64,000 bases of DNA, taken from NCBI RefSeq assembly GCF_012926525.1, contig NZ_JABBNI010000047.1, positions 239,504-303,503 of the forward strand. Direction: 5' to 3'. The position numbers were made by a program, and so were the translations under genes. The notes beneath the pieces are model-generated. The model was given only the letters and a program-made list of their open reading frames with translations. It was not told the origin of the DNA and did no database searches. The DNA is from Clostridium muellerianum (GTDB taxonomy: Bacteria; Bacillota; Clostridia; Clostridiales; Clostridiaceae). Below, piece after piece: positions 25,701 through 34,340 of the stretch (position 1 is the stretch's first letter; every line of letters starts with the position of its first letter).

Positions 25701-26168
25701 CTAATATTTTAATACATTAAGTACATCTTTTCTTTTTAATAATAATTTAAATAATGGGTATCCTATACATGTTACAACAACAAATTCACCTAAACAAATG
25801 TATAATGTAGATATCCAAAATGGCTGATGAAGTACAAAATAAAGTTCGGCACCTACAAATACACAATTTATAGTAGGCCAGAGGGTAGCAATAAGCAAGT
25901 TCTTAGTTTTACTTATGGCGTAAACGCTTATAAAAGTGGCTGTAGTTCCAACTAAGACATCAATAAGACCTAAAGGACTATATATGTTTGATAATGCACA
26001 TCCTAGTACTAAACCAGGAATATAAACAGGGTCTATATATGCTAAAAGAGTCATAACTTCAGAAAATCTAAATTGTACAGCACCGTAGCTTAGTGGTGCT
26101 ATAGCCATAGTACATGCAGCATAGAGAGCAGCTGTTATGGCAATTTTAATTAATTTTTTAATGTTCAT
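25701..26168 (-). CDS. queT: QueT-family ECF S component (queuosine precursor transporter)
   Basis: A 155-residue membrane protein with about five or six spans. It carries the QueT signature SYGAVQFRFSEVMTLLAYID near residue 25 and GLVLGCALSNIYSPLGLIDV after it. It should import a queuosine precursor or queuine together with a shared ECF module. I start at ATG 26168, 8 bp after GGAGG; upstream in-frame codons overlap that site. It overlaps the end of the radical SAM gene by 11 bp, so it is translationally coupled. A preQ1 riboswitch upstream of that gene supports the queuosine link. Confidence 0.87.
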   Translation of the reverse strand: MNIKKLIKIAITAALYAACTMAIAPLSYGAVQFRFSEVMTLLAYIDPVYIPGLVLGCALSNIYSPLGLIDVLVGTTATFISVYAISKTKNLLIATLWPTINCVFVGAELYFVLHQPFWISTLYICLGEFVVVTCIGYPLFKLLLKRKDVLNVLKY

Positions 26169-26862
26169 TTTCATTACCTCCAACTCCAAAATCAGTATTG
26201 TTCCAAAGAACTTCTATATTACTGTTATCCTCGAGAAAGCTATAGTTATCTTTAAACCAACTAATTAATTCCTCATCTCTTTTAAATGGTGTAGAGTTTT
26301 CTATATAAAGATTCACACAACCGTATTTAAAATGTTTTAAAAGATATTCTATATCTTTTTTTACCATGTCCTTTGTTTGTCCCTTAACTCCTACCATAAG
26401 ACAAATAGAGTTGAAATATTTTGCTACTTCCTCTGGACCAGAAAATACAGCCCCTTTTTTCAAAACTTCACATCTAAAATGATTGTCAAAAGTTTCAATA
26501 CCACATTTAAAGATGATAGGTACATTGAAGAATTGTTTCATTTCTTCAAGTCTATTTTTGTAAATCCAATGGCTTTCAAAAAATAGTTTTTCAATGCCTT
26601 TAGAATCTACTATATTTTTTATATCCTGGAGAGTTTCTTTAGGTAGTTCAAAACAACTTCCTGAATTTATAACTTCCAGTACTTTATGCTTCCCTGTAAC
26701 CTTTTTAAGAATTTCCTTATTGAAGTTTACATTGAATTGGGTGTCACTATTATTATCTTCTATATAATCACAGAAGGTGCATTTTCCCCATATACAGGGA
26801 GAAGCCTTTAATAGGACAATTTCTCTTTGATTTTTATTAGTTATATCACTGTAACGAATCAT
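26158..26862 (-). CDS. queL: radical SAM protein, probable queuine lyase (QueL-like)
   Basis: A 234-residue radical SAM enzyme with the cluster motif SPCIWGKCTFCDYIEDN (Cys-x3/4-Cys-x2-Cys) at about 22-38. A SAM-binding strand follows (LEVINSGSCFELP, in place of the usual GGE), along with IIFKCGIETFD. In clostridia a small radical SAM enzyme of this kind (QueL) converts salvaged queuine to preQ1 and is found with QueT-type transporters. The pairing with queT and the preQ1-I riboswitch 10 bp ahead of the start strongly suggest this role; the exact subfamily was not checked. AGGAGG lies 9 bp before ATG and forms part of the riboswitch pseudoknot. Confidence 0.72.
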   Translation of the reverse strand: MIRYSDITNKNQREIVLLKASPCIWGKCTFCDYIEDNNSDTQFNVNFNKEILKKVTGKHKVLEVINSGSCFELPKETLQDIKNIVDSKGIEKLFFESHWIYKNRLEEMKQFFNVPIIFKCGIETFDNHFRCEVLKKGAVFSGPEEVAKYFNSICLMVGVKGQTKDMVKKDIEYLLKHFKYGCVNLYIENSTPFKRDEELISWFKDNYSFLEDNSNIEVLWNNTDFGVGGNENEH

Positions 26863-26871
26863 ATATCATTT

Positions 26872-26922
26872 CCTCCTTGTTTTATTATTTTAAGAAGTGG
26901 TTGAGCAAGGTGAACACTTCTT
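26872..26922 (-). ncRNA. preQ1-I riboswitch controlling translation of queL-queT
   Basis: Reading the minus strand: stem AAGAAGTG/CACTTCTT with loop TTCACCTTGCTCAAC, an A-rich tail AAAATAATAAAA, then CAAGG. Loop bases CCTTG can pair with CAAGG to form the H-type pseudoknot of preQ1-I aptamers. CAAGG overlaps the AAGGAGG ribosome site of the radical SAM gene, so ligand binding would hide the ribosome site. The layout matches the class closely (UUC after stem 1, CA-C before its 3' strand, A-tail, pseudoknot strand). Confidence 0.82.
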
Positions 26923-27138
26923 ATTGAATTGTATGATTGACATTAAGTGGTTTAAAATTTGTACGTTACTATTATAGTATTTATTTTCAGAAACGTCTAT
27001 GCTAGAGTTAAAATTATCTTACATTTATTTTGGAATATAGCGGTAAAAGTAATAGAAATTTCACAGCTAGTTCATTAATTTTAAATAATTAAAGTATAAT
27101 ATAATACTAAATGTACAAATGGAAAGAAGGAGATGAAT

Positions 27139-27255
27139 TTGAAAAAAGCAACAATTAAGGTAGTATGGGGTGTTATGGCAACTGCAATGATACTTCCATT
27201 TATATTAACAATAATAATAAATTTACCTAAAGTAATACATTGGATAATTAATTGA
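27139..27255 (+). CDS. small single-span membrane peptide (38 aa)
   Basis: This frame of 38 codons reads KKATIKVVWGVMATAM..., with a basic N terminus, one hydrophobic segment (ILPFILTIIINL) and a short tail. TTG 27139 is placed 6 bp after AAGGAG. The family is unknown. It sits upstream of the tRNA cluster. Real translation is likely from the ribosome site and composition, but unproven. Confidence 0.45.
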   Translation: MKKATIKVVWGVMATAMILPFILTIIINLPKVIHWIIN

Positions 27256-27342
27256 ATAATGTGACTAAAGTTTTCAAATTTAAGCATAAAGTTACTTGAT
27301 TTCCTATAAAAAAAATATATAAAAAAAATTTGCAAAAAATAG

Positions 27343-27371
27343 TTGACAAGTTTCATATTTGCTATTATAAT
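27343..27371 (+). promoter_or_regulatory. promoter of the tRNA cluster
   Basis: TTGACA (27343-27348) and TATAAT (27366-27371) with a 17-bp spacer, both perfect, 37 bp before the first tRNA. Strong stable-RNA-type promoter. Confidence 0.88.
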
Positions 27372-27407
27372 TAATAACTGTGCTAAGGAAATAACGCACA
27401 AACAAAT

Positions 27408-27482
27408 TGGGGTGTCGCCAAGCGGTAAGGCATAGCACTTTGACTGCTACATGCGTAGGTTCAAATCCTGCCATCCCAGCCA
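27408..27482 (+). tRNA. tRNA-Gln (anticodon TTG)
   Basis: The acceptor TGGGGTG pairs with CATCCCA. The anticodon stem TAGCA/TGCTA encloses CTTTGAC (anticodon TTG). The T arm includes GGTTCAAATCC, and CCA is encoded. Confidence 0.96.
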
Positions 27483-27484
27483 TT

Positions 27485-27560
27485 GGTTTACTAGCTCAGT
27501 TGGTAGAGCACATGACTTTTAATCATGTTGTCCGGGGTTCGATTCCCCGGTAAGCCACCA
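27485..27560 (+). tRNA. tRNA-Lys (anticodon TTT)
   Basis: The acceptor GGTTTAC pairs with GTAAGCC. The anticodon stem CATGA/TCATG encloses CTTTTAA. The T arm is GGGGTTCGATTCCCC, and CCA is encoded. Confidence 0.97.
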
Positions 27561-27626
27561 AATAAAAAAATAATAAGTAAATTATTTAATTTACGAATAT
27601 TAATTTGTAAATTGTAATTTTATATG

Positions 27627-27710
27627 CAGGTGTGGCGGAATTGGCAGACGCACTAGACTTAGGATCTAGCGCCAACGGCGTGGGGGTTCGACTCCCTTCA
27701 CCTGCACCAG
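27627..27710 (+). tRNA. tRNA-Leu (anticodon TAG)
   Basis: The acceptor GCAGGTG pairs with CACCTGC. The anticodon loop is CTTAGGA inside CTAGA/TCTAG. The long variable arm CGCCAACGGCG is typical of class II tRNA, and CCA is encoded. Confidence 0.97.
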
Positions 27711-27718
27711 CTAATGAA

Positions 27719-27751
27719 AAATAAGTAATTTTAGAATTACTTATTTTTTTG
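27719..27751 (+). terminator. terminator of the tRNA cluster
   Basis: AATAAGTAATT pairs with AATTACTTATT around TTAG, followed by T-run. Confidence 0.88.
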
Positions 27752-28090
27752 TTTTAAAAATAATTTATGTAAAATTATAATATTGTATATATTTATAGAA
27801 GTAAATAGTTAAATTTATAAAGAAAAATATGATTTGCATTTTTCATAATAATATTTTTAAAAGAGTTTTAAATAATAAAATTAAAATTTTATCCATATAA
27901 TATTCTTTAAAATTATGATATGTAAAAAGAGTTATACATTATAAGTTTCAGTTTTAAATGAAAAGTATTGAAAGTTCTGCAAATCCATATTATAATTTAA
28001 TTATATAAATTGACGAAATTAAGTGAAAAATCTACAAAATGGTGATAATTACAATATTATTGTAAAATATTTTAATTAAACTATAGTTAT
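27752..28090. other. AT-rich intergenic region without recognisable features
   Basis: About 340 bp of very AT-rich DNA; I see no ORF with a ribosome site and no RNA motif. A promoter for the small ORF at 28105 may lie near its right end but is not clear. Confidence 0.4.
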
Positions 28091-28104
28091 GGGGGTGGAC
28101 TGCT

Positions 28105-28215
28105 TTGAAAAAATTAGGGATAAAAACAATAATTACTATTGTTGTATCTTCAGTATTTGTAGTTGTTATGGGAGGAATTGCTTTATTTAAGAAAAAACAA
28201 ATTCGTATTAAATAA
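28105..28215 (+). CDS. small single-span membrane protein (36 aa)
   Basis: TTG 28105 follows GGGGGTGG by 6 bp. The 36-residue frame reads KKLGIKTIITIVV..., one hydrophobic span (TIVVSSVFVVVMGGIALF) and a basic end KKKQIRIK. The positive-span-positive layout fits small clostridial membrane proteins. The family is unknown. Confidence 0.5.
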   Translation: MKKLGIKTIITIVVSSVFVVVMGGIALFKKKQIRIK

Positions 28216-28426
28216 GTGATTAAATGAATCTTAATTCAGCTGAATTTTTAATTATTTTTATTATAATTATTTTTAACGAATTTAAGTTAAAGAAGGAAAT
28301 ATTGAGTAAAATAAGGGGATGGAAAAATTTATTTGTTTTTTATTTGTTGTTGAAATAATGCCATTTGAGCCTTATTTTTTTAAATGTTTTTAATATTTCG
28401 TATAACAACATAAAGCGACTTATTTC

Positions 28427-28461
28427 GATTATAATAAAGTATATATTTATTATAATCGAGG
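28427..28461. promoter_or_regulatory. perfect 14-bp inverted repeat ahead of the 28471 gene
   Basis: TCGATTATAATAAA and its exact reverse complement TTTATTATAATCGA flank GTATATA. It overlaps TATAAT-like sequence and ends next to the GAGGAG ribosome site, so it may be an operator or an mRNA hairpin that limits translation. Confidence 0.5.
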
Positions 28462-28470
28462 AGTTGTTTT

Positions 28471-29127
28471 ATGAAAATTAATAATTTTGTTTTATATGGA
28501 AATAGTGAAAAAGACAGCTTTGCATATGGCACAAAATTCATACCCAAAAGGACACTAAATAAATCAACAGATTTTATGATTGCTTCTGTAGAAAAGCATG
28601 TTAGTGGTAAAGATACTTATAGCATATTATTCAAAAAACATAGTAATAGTAAAGTTCATACAAATAGTTATAACTTCACTAAAGGTGATTTTAAGAAATA
28701 TATAGATTTTCTAACTGAATTTACTATTGATATGATAGATAATAAATCAAATTTGGAAAAGAATTTTATTGTAAATGGTCAAGTTCAAATAACGTTAAAT
28801 TCTCTTAATAAGGAATATGTGAAAATATGCGCTATAAAGCAGAAAGAAAATTATATAAGCAGAATATTTTTTACATTACTAAAAAAAGAATTATTAACCT
28901 ATATAAATATACTTAAAAATATTTACTTGGGAAAAGAAATTGTAAGTTCATTATGTTATGAAATGGGATTTTTGATTAATCCATTAAGTAAACAAGAAAG
29001 AGATGATCTTTATTTAAATACACTTTATATATTAGCAGATAGTGCGTTAGATACAAGAAATGAGATGGTATTTAACAGCATATCAAGAGAAATACAAAAA
29101 GTATTAAATTATAAAAATATAAGTTAG
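28471..29127 (+). CDS. hypothetical protein (218 aa)
   Basis: I do not recognise this protein. It is soluble, without signal peptide or membrane span, and basic. Its first part appears beta-rich (NNFVLYGNSEKDSFAYG, YSILFKKHSNSK) and its second part helical (RIFFTLLKKELLTYINILKNIYLG). A KEIVSSLCYEMGFLINPLS segment lies about residue 152-170. GAGGAG lies 8 bp before ATG. It is a single gene with its own terminator and an inverted repeat at its start. Confidence 0.65.
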   Translation: MKINNFVLYGNSEKDSFAYGTKFIPKRTLNKSTDFMIASVEKHVSGKDTYSILFKKHSNSKVHTNSYNFTKGDFKKYIDFLTEFTIDMIDNKSNLEKNFIVNGQVQITLNSLNKEYVKICAIKQKENYISRIFFTLLKKELLTYINILKNIYLGKEIVSSLCYEMGFLINPLSKQERDDLYLNTLYILADSALDTRNEMVFNSISREIQKVLNYKNIS

Positions 29128-29157
29128 CTGTAGCTCTACAGTTAACTTATATTTTTA
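29119..29157 (+). terminator. intrinsic terminator after the 28471 gene
   Basis: ATAAGTTAGCTGTAG pairs with CTACAGTTAACTTAT (one G-T pair), followed by ATTTTTAT. The stem includes the stop codon. Confidence 0.78.
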
Positions 29158-29173
29158 TATACAATATTAATAT

Positions 29174-29914
29174 TTACTTTTTAATTCTAAAATAATATTC
29201 AGGTGTGTCAGAAGTAATGGTTTTAAAATGATAGTCTAAATTTTTATAGTATTTTATTATGGATTCTAAAGATTCACAAGTATTTTTATTTTTTGCATCA
29301 CAATGCATAAGTAAAAATATTTTATTGGGATTAATGCATTTCCTTGTGGCTTCTTTATATAATTTATTTGATTTAGTATTATAATCAATTCCATCTGAAA
29401 GACATAAATTCCAATCATATATTTTATAATTATTAGCATGCAGGTTTTCTAAAAGATTTTTAGAAAGATGACTTTTGCTTCCGGAGGGAAATCTTATGAT
29501 TTTAGGTTCTATTCCAATTACATTTTTTATTTCTCCACAGGTTTTATCCATTTCATTTATGAAATCTGCATCACTGGCATAAACTTTTTTATATACATGA
29601 GTATATGTGTGCAGACCTATACTGTGACCTTCGTTATATATTCTCTTTAAAACATCTTCTCTTCCAGGTATTTTATAACCTACAACAAAAAAAGTGGCTT
29701 TAACATTTTCTTGTTTTAAAGTATCTAAAATTTTATTTGTCACATTTGTGCTGGGACCATCGTCAAAAGTTAAATATATAATTTTTTCAACATCAGAATT
29801 TGATGAAGCTTTAACTGAAGTATAGGAATTTGCTTGCATAATGCAGCTAAACAATATAGAAACGATTAGCAGAAATGAAATCAAAAATAATGACATTTTG
29901 TTATTAGTTTTCAT
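29174..29914 (-). CDS. secreted polysaccharide deacetylase (NodB domain)
   Basis: A 246-residue exported protein: KTNNK, a hydrophobic signal segment (LFLISFLLIVSILFSC), then a NodB deacetylase domain. Its motifs are YLTFDDGPS (metal and base Asp), GLHTYTH (two metal His), RFPSGS and a late LLMHCD. It would remove acetyl or N-acetyl groups from a wall or capsule polysaccharide. The Arg of the usual RPP-type motif is kept. ATG 29914 lies 7 bp after GGAGG, so the further-upstream frame start at 29992 is not used. It follows the signal peptidase gene on the same strand but is separated by a hairpin terminator. Confidence 0.88.
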   Translation of the reverse strand: MKTNNKMSLFLISFLLIVSILFSCIMQANSYTSVKASSNSDVEKIIYLTFDDGPSTNVTNKILDTLKQENVKATFFVVGYKIPGREDVLKRIYNEGHSIGLHTYTHVYKKVYASDADFINEMDKTCGEIKNVIGIEPKIIRFPSGSKSHLSKNLLENLHANNYKIYDWNLCLSDGIDYNTKSNKLYKEATRKCINPNKIFLLMHCDAKNKNTCESLESIIKYYKNLDYHFKTITSDTPEYYFRIKK

Positions 29915-30042
29915 AAAGCATTCCTCCATAGTATATTTAGAATTTGAGATTTTAAATACTGTAAAATCCAAGTTCATAATTAGTATATACACTATGAGAA
30001 ATTTTAATAGTTATTATAATCTGTTAAGTTTTTTAGATATAT

Positions 30043-30087
30043 TAAAAAGGTACTGTTGTACTAATAACTTAGTACGACAGACCTTTT
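30043..30087 (-). terminator. terminator after the signal peptidase gene
   Basis: A long stem AAAGGTACTG-TTGTACTA / TAGTACGACAG-ACCTTT with a small bulge, followed on the minus strand by TTTTTAAT. Confidence 0.75.
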
Positions 30088-30112
30088 GGGTTTATAAATT
30101 GAGTTTATGTAA

Positions 30113-30646
30113 TTAAAAAAAACTTTTTACTGTATTAAATGGAAAAACTCTCACAATGGCATGTCCTTTTATATCATTTAAATTAATAGGACCCAGTATT
30201 CGACTGTCAGTACTATTAGTTCTATTATCACCAAGTACAAATACGCAGCCTTTAGGAACTGTAAATTTTGTTTGGGAAGTAAGTGGGTCAGTAGTAGTTG
30301 TAGAATCAAGATAAGGTTCATTAAGTTCTTGATTATTTAAATATACTTTACCATTTTTTAATTCTATTTGATCATTTTCTATACCAATAACTCTCTTTAT
30401 ATAATTGGAGTCATTTGCATCTTTTGAATCAAATACAACAATATCTCCTCTTTTAATTTGTTTCATCTCTGTGCTTATTTTTTCGATAAAGAGAACATCT
30501 TTATCATGAAGAGTAGATTGCATTGAAGGACCATCTACATCAACTCTTGCAAAAACATAGCTATGAACAAATAGGGATATAACTAGAGCTGTTACGATGA
30601 CAAATATTAATTCTTTTGTTTCTTTTATAGATATTTTTTTATCCAT
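30113..30646 (-). CDS. signal peptidase I
   Basis: A 177-residue membrane-bound Ser/Lys protease that removes signal peptides from secreted proteins. There is one N-terminal span (LIFVIVTALVISLFVHSYV). The catalytic Ser lies in VDGPSMQSTL (about 40-49) and the catalytic Lys in YIKRVIG (about 85). Box E appears as FVLGDNRTNSTDSR (about 138-151). It is complete and of usual Gram-positive size. AAGGAG lies 8 bp before ATG. It is monocistronic. Several exported proteins in this window would be its clients. Confidence 0.94.
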   Translation of the reverse strand: MDKKISIKETKELIFVIVTALVISLFVHSYVFARVDVDGPSMQSTLHDKDVLFIEKISTEMKQIKRGDIVVFDSKDANDSNYIKRVIGIENDQIELKNGKVYLNNQELNEPYLDSTTTTDPLTSQTKFTVPKGCVFVLGDNRTNSTDSRILGPINLNDIKGHAIVRVFPFNTVKSFF

Positions 30647-30946
30647 TTTTTCACTCCTTAATTTCTTAATATATACCTAATTGTATCAAAAATATATGAA
30701 GTTTTAGTTGACTATTTATGTAATTTTTGTTAATAAGATTTCTTTAATACTTTAATTAAATATAGTAAAATAGAGTTACAATTAAAAATTTAGTTGAATA
30801 ATGTTAATAAAAGTATAAAAAATAATTACAAAGGTTATGTAAGAAAACTATAAAAAAGTTAAATTAATACGATTATTAAAATATAAAAACTATTTCAGTA
30901 ATTGAATAGTATATTTTTGGTCTATTTTAAAATGGAGGATTTACAG

Positions 30947-33010
30947 TTGAACATAAAAAAGTTTTTGCAAAATGCTGATGTTTTATTTAAAAGTAAAATT
31001 CAAAAAAAATTTGTACCTTTAAAAATTACTATGATTTATTTAATGGTGGGATTTTTGTGGGTATTATTATCTGATCAAATTCTATATTTAGTAATACCTG
31101 ATGCACATATTAGGACTATATTATCAACTTTTAAAGGATGGATATATGTAATTGTAAATTCTTTAATAGTTTATTTTCTTATTAAGGAAATTGTAAGGGA
31201 AAGTGAATTTTGGTTCAAAAAGTTGAATGGTAGTTATGAGGAACTTGAAAAAACATATGAAGAACTTAGTGATACAGAAGAAGAGCTTAGGGTACAATAT
31301 GAAGAATTGCAAAAGAATGAAGAAATTTTAAGAGAAAGTGAAGAAAGATATAAATTAGCTCTTGATGGATCTAATGATGTTATATGGGAATGGAACATGA
31401 ATACAGATAAATTGCTTTTTTCTGATAAATGGACAAATATTACGGGGTATAATTTAGATGAATATACAAGTTTAAATAGTATAATTGAGGACTTAGTGGA
31501 AGAAGATAAATATGATTTAATTTCTAATATAGAAAATTTGAAAAATAATAAAAGTTTATTCTTCAAAAGTAAGTTTAGAATAAAATCTAAATATGAAGGA
31601 TATAAATGGTTGTACATAAGGGGAAAGGTATTAAAGGGATCTCAAGGGAAAGCTATAAAAGTTGCAGGATCTATAACGGATGTTACTGAAACAAAAAAAA
31701 TTCAAGATGAAATTAGCTATAGAGCATATCATGATCATTTAACAGGTTTGCCTAATAGAACTTTACTAATGAATAAACTTATAAATGCTTTAGCAAATAG
31801 GAAAAGTGAAAAAAATAAAGGTGCTATAATTTTTATTGATTTAGATGACTTTAAAAAAACAAATGATACGCTTGGTCATAACTATGGTGATGAGTTGTTA
31901 AAAGAAGTTTCAGAATTACTAAAAAAATCTATTGGTGAGAAAAATATTATAGGAAGAATAGGTGGAGATGAATTTTTAATTCTAATTCCTAATATGAAAG
32001 ATTCAAGTTATGCAGAGAGTCTAGGCAAGAAAATTATAAGTATTTTTAAAAATCCATTTCAAATAGAAGAGAAACAAATATATACATCTGCCAGTATAGG
32101 TATAACTGTTTTTCCAGATGATGGTGAAGATATTAATACACTATTAAAAAATGCGGATACAGCTATGTATAAATCAAAAGAAAATGGAAAAAACAAGTAC
32201 TGTTTTTTTGATATTAATATGAGCAATGATATTTTCAGGAAGAGTTTAATAGAAAAAAATTTGAGATTTGCATTAAAGAATAAAGAATTTTATATTTATT
32301 ACCAGCCGCAAATTGATTTAACTAGCGGGAAAATAAGGAGTTTAGAAGCACTTTTAAGATGGAATAATAGTGAATTAGGTGTGGTATCTCCAGGAGAATT
32401 TATACCAATTGCAGAAGAAACAGGGATGATATTTGAAATTGGTAAGTGGGTTATTATGGAGGTTTGTGCGCAAAATAAAAAGTGGAAAGATAAAGGCTAC
32501 GATTATGAAACTATAGCAATCAACATTTCTTCTATTCAATTACAAAATGAAAATTTTCAATCAGTAGTGAAAAATGCAATAGAAGAAACGGGAATAAATC
32601 CTGAATTTATAGAATTTGAAATTACAGAAAGCTCTTTAATGGATTGTTTTGATGATAACATCAGGTTACTTAATCATTTTAAAAGTATGGGAATGAAAAT
32701 AGCTTTAGATGACTTTGGTACGGGATATTCATCATTAAATTACCTTACACTGCTTCCTATAAATACATTAAAAATTGATAAATCATTTATAGATAGAATT
32801 ACTATGAGCAGTAGAGATAAAGAAATTACTGATGGAATAATAAAACTGGCACATAATATAAATTTAGAGGTAATATCTGAAGGTGTAGAAATAGAAGAGC
32901 AGTTAAACTTATTAAAAAATATGAGTTGTGATATAGTACAAGGTTATTATTTTAGTAAACCAGTTTCAACTGATTCCATGGAAAAATTTTTATTGAAAGA
33001 AAATAAATAG
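30947..33010 (+). CDS. membrane PAS-GGDEF-EAL protein (cyclic di-GMP turnover)
   Basis: A 687-residue protein with two N-terminal spans, a coiled-coil linker of repeated EELE/EEL units, a PAS domain (about 130-250), a GGDEF domain (about 260-425) with intact RIGGDEFLIL, and an EAL domain (about 440-685). The EAL domain has EALLRW, EITESSLMD and DDFGTGYSSL, the residues needed for hydrolysis. It may therefore both make and break c-di-GMP, switched by PAS. I start at TTG 30947 because GGAGG sits 8 bp before it. It is monocistronic; a family 2 palindrome begins 27 bp after the stop. Confidence 0.92.
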   Translation: MNIKKFLQNADVLFKSKIQKKFVPLKITMIYLMVGFLWVLLSDQILYLVIPDAHIRTILSTFKGWIYVIVNSLIVYFLIKEIVRESEFWFKKLNGSYEELEKTYEELSDTEEELRVQYEELQKNEEILRESEERYKLALDGSNDVIWEWNMNTDKLLFSDKWTNITGYNLDEYTSLNSIIEDLVEEDKYDLISNIENLKNNKSLFFKSKFRIKSKYEGYKWLYIRGKVLKGSQGKAIKVAGSITDVTETKKIQDEISYRAYHDHLTGLPNRTLLMNKLINALANRKSEKNKGAIIFIDLDDFKKTNDTLGHNYGDELLKEVSELLKKSIGEKNIIGRIGGDEFLILIPNMKDSSYAESLGKKIISIFKNPFQIEEKQIYTSASIGITVFPDDGEDINTLLKNADTAMYKSKENGKNKYCFFDINMSNDIFRKSLIEKNLRFALKNKEFYIYYQPQIDLTSGKIRSLEALLRWNNSELGVVSPGEFIPIAEETGMIFEIGKWVIMEVCAQNKKWKDKGYDYETIAINISSIQLQNENFQSVVKNAIEETGINPEFIEFEITESSLMDCFDDNIRLLNHFKSMGMKIALDDFGTGYSSLNYLTLLPINTLKIDKSFIDRITMSSRDKEITDGIIKLAHNINLEVISEGVEIEEQLNLLKNMSCDIVQGYYFSKPVSTDSMEKFLLKENK

Positions 33011-33036
33011 TTGTTTTGCAATATAAAAATATTGCG

Positions 33037-33288
33037 ACACAACTTTTTAGGTGGAGTCCGCATTGAATATATGGTGTAAAAAAGCTGACCGTTTATTAAG
33101 GAGCTCTAATGCCTAAAATTTAAAAAATCTCTACCCGCTCAAATGTCCCGTCCTGAGACTTTCGCGGCTTGAATCGTTCTGATTCAAATTACGAGATTTT
33201 TTAAATTTTAGACATAAGAGCTCCTAAATTCACTCAAAAGCTTTTATACACCATATATTCAAAGCTCCCTTCACCTAAAAATTTGTGT
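33037..33288. repeat. long palindromic element, family 2, complete with GUYCU twin-hairpin apex
   Basis: The ends are ACACAACTTTTTAGGTGGAG and its diverged reverse complement. The arm sequence differs from family 3, but the apex at 33121-33200 has the same plan: stem ATCTC/GAGAT, CTAC, stem CCGC/GCGG, TCAAAT, hairpin GTCCC-GTCCT-GAGAC (one mismatch), TTTC, hairpin TTGAATC-GTTCT-GATTCAA, then ATTACG. The stems share little sequence with family 3, yet the loops and junctions are kept. Confidence 0.85.
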
Positions 33289-33480
33289 AGTAACTATTGT
33301 AATTTTAATATTAAAAATTGCTTATAATACATTATGATAAATCTCTTTCGAGATGTTTATACAAAATAGAAAATAACTTATGATAATTTAATTATATGCG
33401 TACGCTTCAAGTTACTAGTTTGGATTTTAACTTTTATGTAGTGATATATGGTAAGTGTTTCACCACATTAGCTAAATTTG
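33289..33480. repeat. inverted tail plus one arm of a family 1 palindrome
   Basis: 33416-33480 matches the reverse complement of the right arm of the copy at 1518-1760. 33289-33415 matches, in inverse, both ends of the tail at 1761-2166. The other arm is missing: the repeat stops at AGCTAAATTTG, just before the stop codon of the exonuclease gene at 33485. Confidence 0.75.
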
Positions 33481-33484
33481 TGAT

Positions 33485-34075
33485 TTACAAATCGTACCCT
33501 GATTTTTTAGCCCTATAATAGCAGGATACAAGACCAGCCACATCATATCTAGCATCGTGAAAATCAACATCATCACAATTAAATAGTCTTTTAGCACCTT
33601 CAAGCACCTTGGATTGATTAACTCCGAGAAAAGCCATGGTTTCCTCTAATCTTGGATATTTTGGTCTTCCAGTTTTTGTTCTTGCATTAACTATAGGTTT
33701 AAAGTATTCCATAGTGCAGAAGAATTCCCTGGGGTTCCAATTATTATTGTTTAACCTTCCAAATTCTGTGGCGATAAATTTTTGATCGAACTTTACATTA
33801 TGAGCAATGAAAATTCCATCTCTTAAGTCTGAAGCTACTTCTGAAGCTACATCTTCAAATGTTTGTCCCATTGATAAAATTTTCAATTTTTCTACACTAA
33901 ATCCATGTGTTGCTTCTGCAGATGGTTCTATATAATCTACATTAAAGAAAAAATTTTTTGAAAGGGAAACTTTTTCTTCTCCTCTAGAATTAGTATCACA
34001 AATACAATATGTAAGTTGGATAATTTGCCCTGGTTCAAGACCAGTGGTTTCTGTATCTAAAAAAATTTTTTTCAT
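33485..34075 (-). CDS. DnaQ-like 3'-5' exonuclease (DEDDh)
   Basis: A 196-residue exonuclease domain protein with all four acidic/His motifs: FLDTETTG (Exo I), HNVKFDQKF (Exo II) and FHDARYDV (Exo III with DEDDh His). It resembles a free-standing epsilon-like proofreading domain or an RNase T-type enzyme; the nucleic acid substrate cannot be told. Part of its C terminus (AKKSGYDL) ends 4 bp from a half family 1 palindrome. The ribosome site AAGGAGAAT lies before ATG. It is monocistronic. Confidence 0.88.
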   Translation of the reverse strand: MKKIFLDTETTGLEPGQIIQLTYCICDTNSRGEEKVSLSKNFFFNVDYIEPSAEATHGFSVEKLKILSMGQTFEDVASEVASDLRDGIFIAHNVKFDQKFIATEFGRLNNNNWNPREFFCTMEYFKPIVNARTKTGRPKYPRLEETMAFLGVNQSKVLEGAKRLFNCDDVDFHDARYDVAGLVSCYYRAKKSGYDL

Positions 34076-34202
34076 TTGAACTTATTCTCCTTTAAATATC
34101 TAGTATATTATTCTTAATTAATTTAATATGTTATATTGAATTTTATAAGTAAAAGTCTAGTTTTATTTTACATTATTTGTTTATAAATTTAAATACTAAT
34201 TA

Positions 34203-34295
34203 TAGGCATTTGAAAGAAAATAGTAAGTCCAACATGGGACGGATATTTTTTTCAAGATGCGTTATCCAATATATGCCATAACAATAATGTTAAAA
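34203..34295. repeat. partial arm of a family 5 hairpin repeat
   Basis: AGGCATTTGAAAGAAAATAG followed by TAAGTCC resembles the left arm of the complete hairpin at 38186-38343. No matching right arm is found beyond a short GCCATA. Confidence 0.5.
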
Positions 34296-34340
34296 CATAT
34301 GTTAAAATAAAATTTAGAATACTGTAAGGGGTGATCGTAA

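Noticed and set aside
27081..27401. Minus-strand frame of 106 codons upstream of the tRNAs
   Set aside because: It overlaps the tRNA promoter, has no ribosome site, and its hydrophobic reading is explained by AT-rich DNA.
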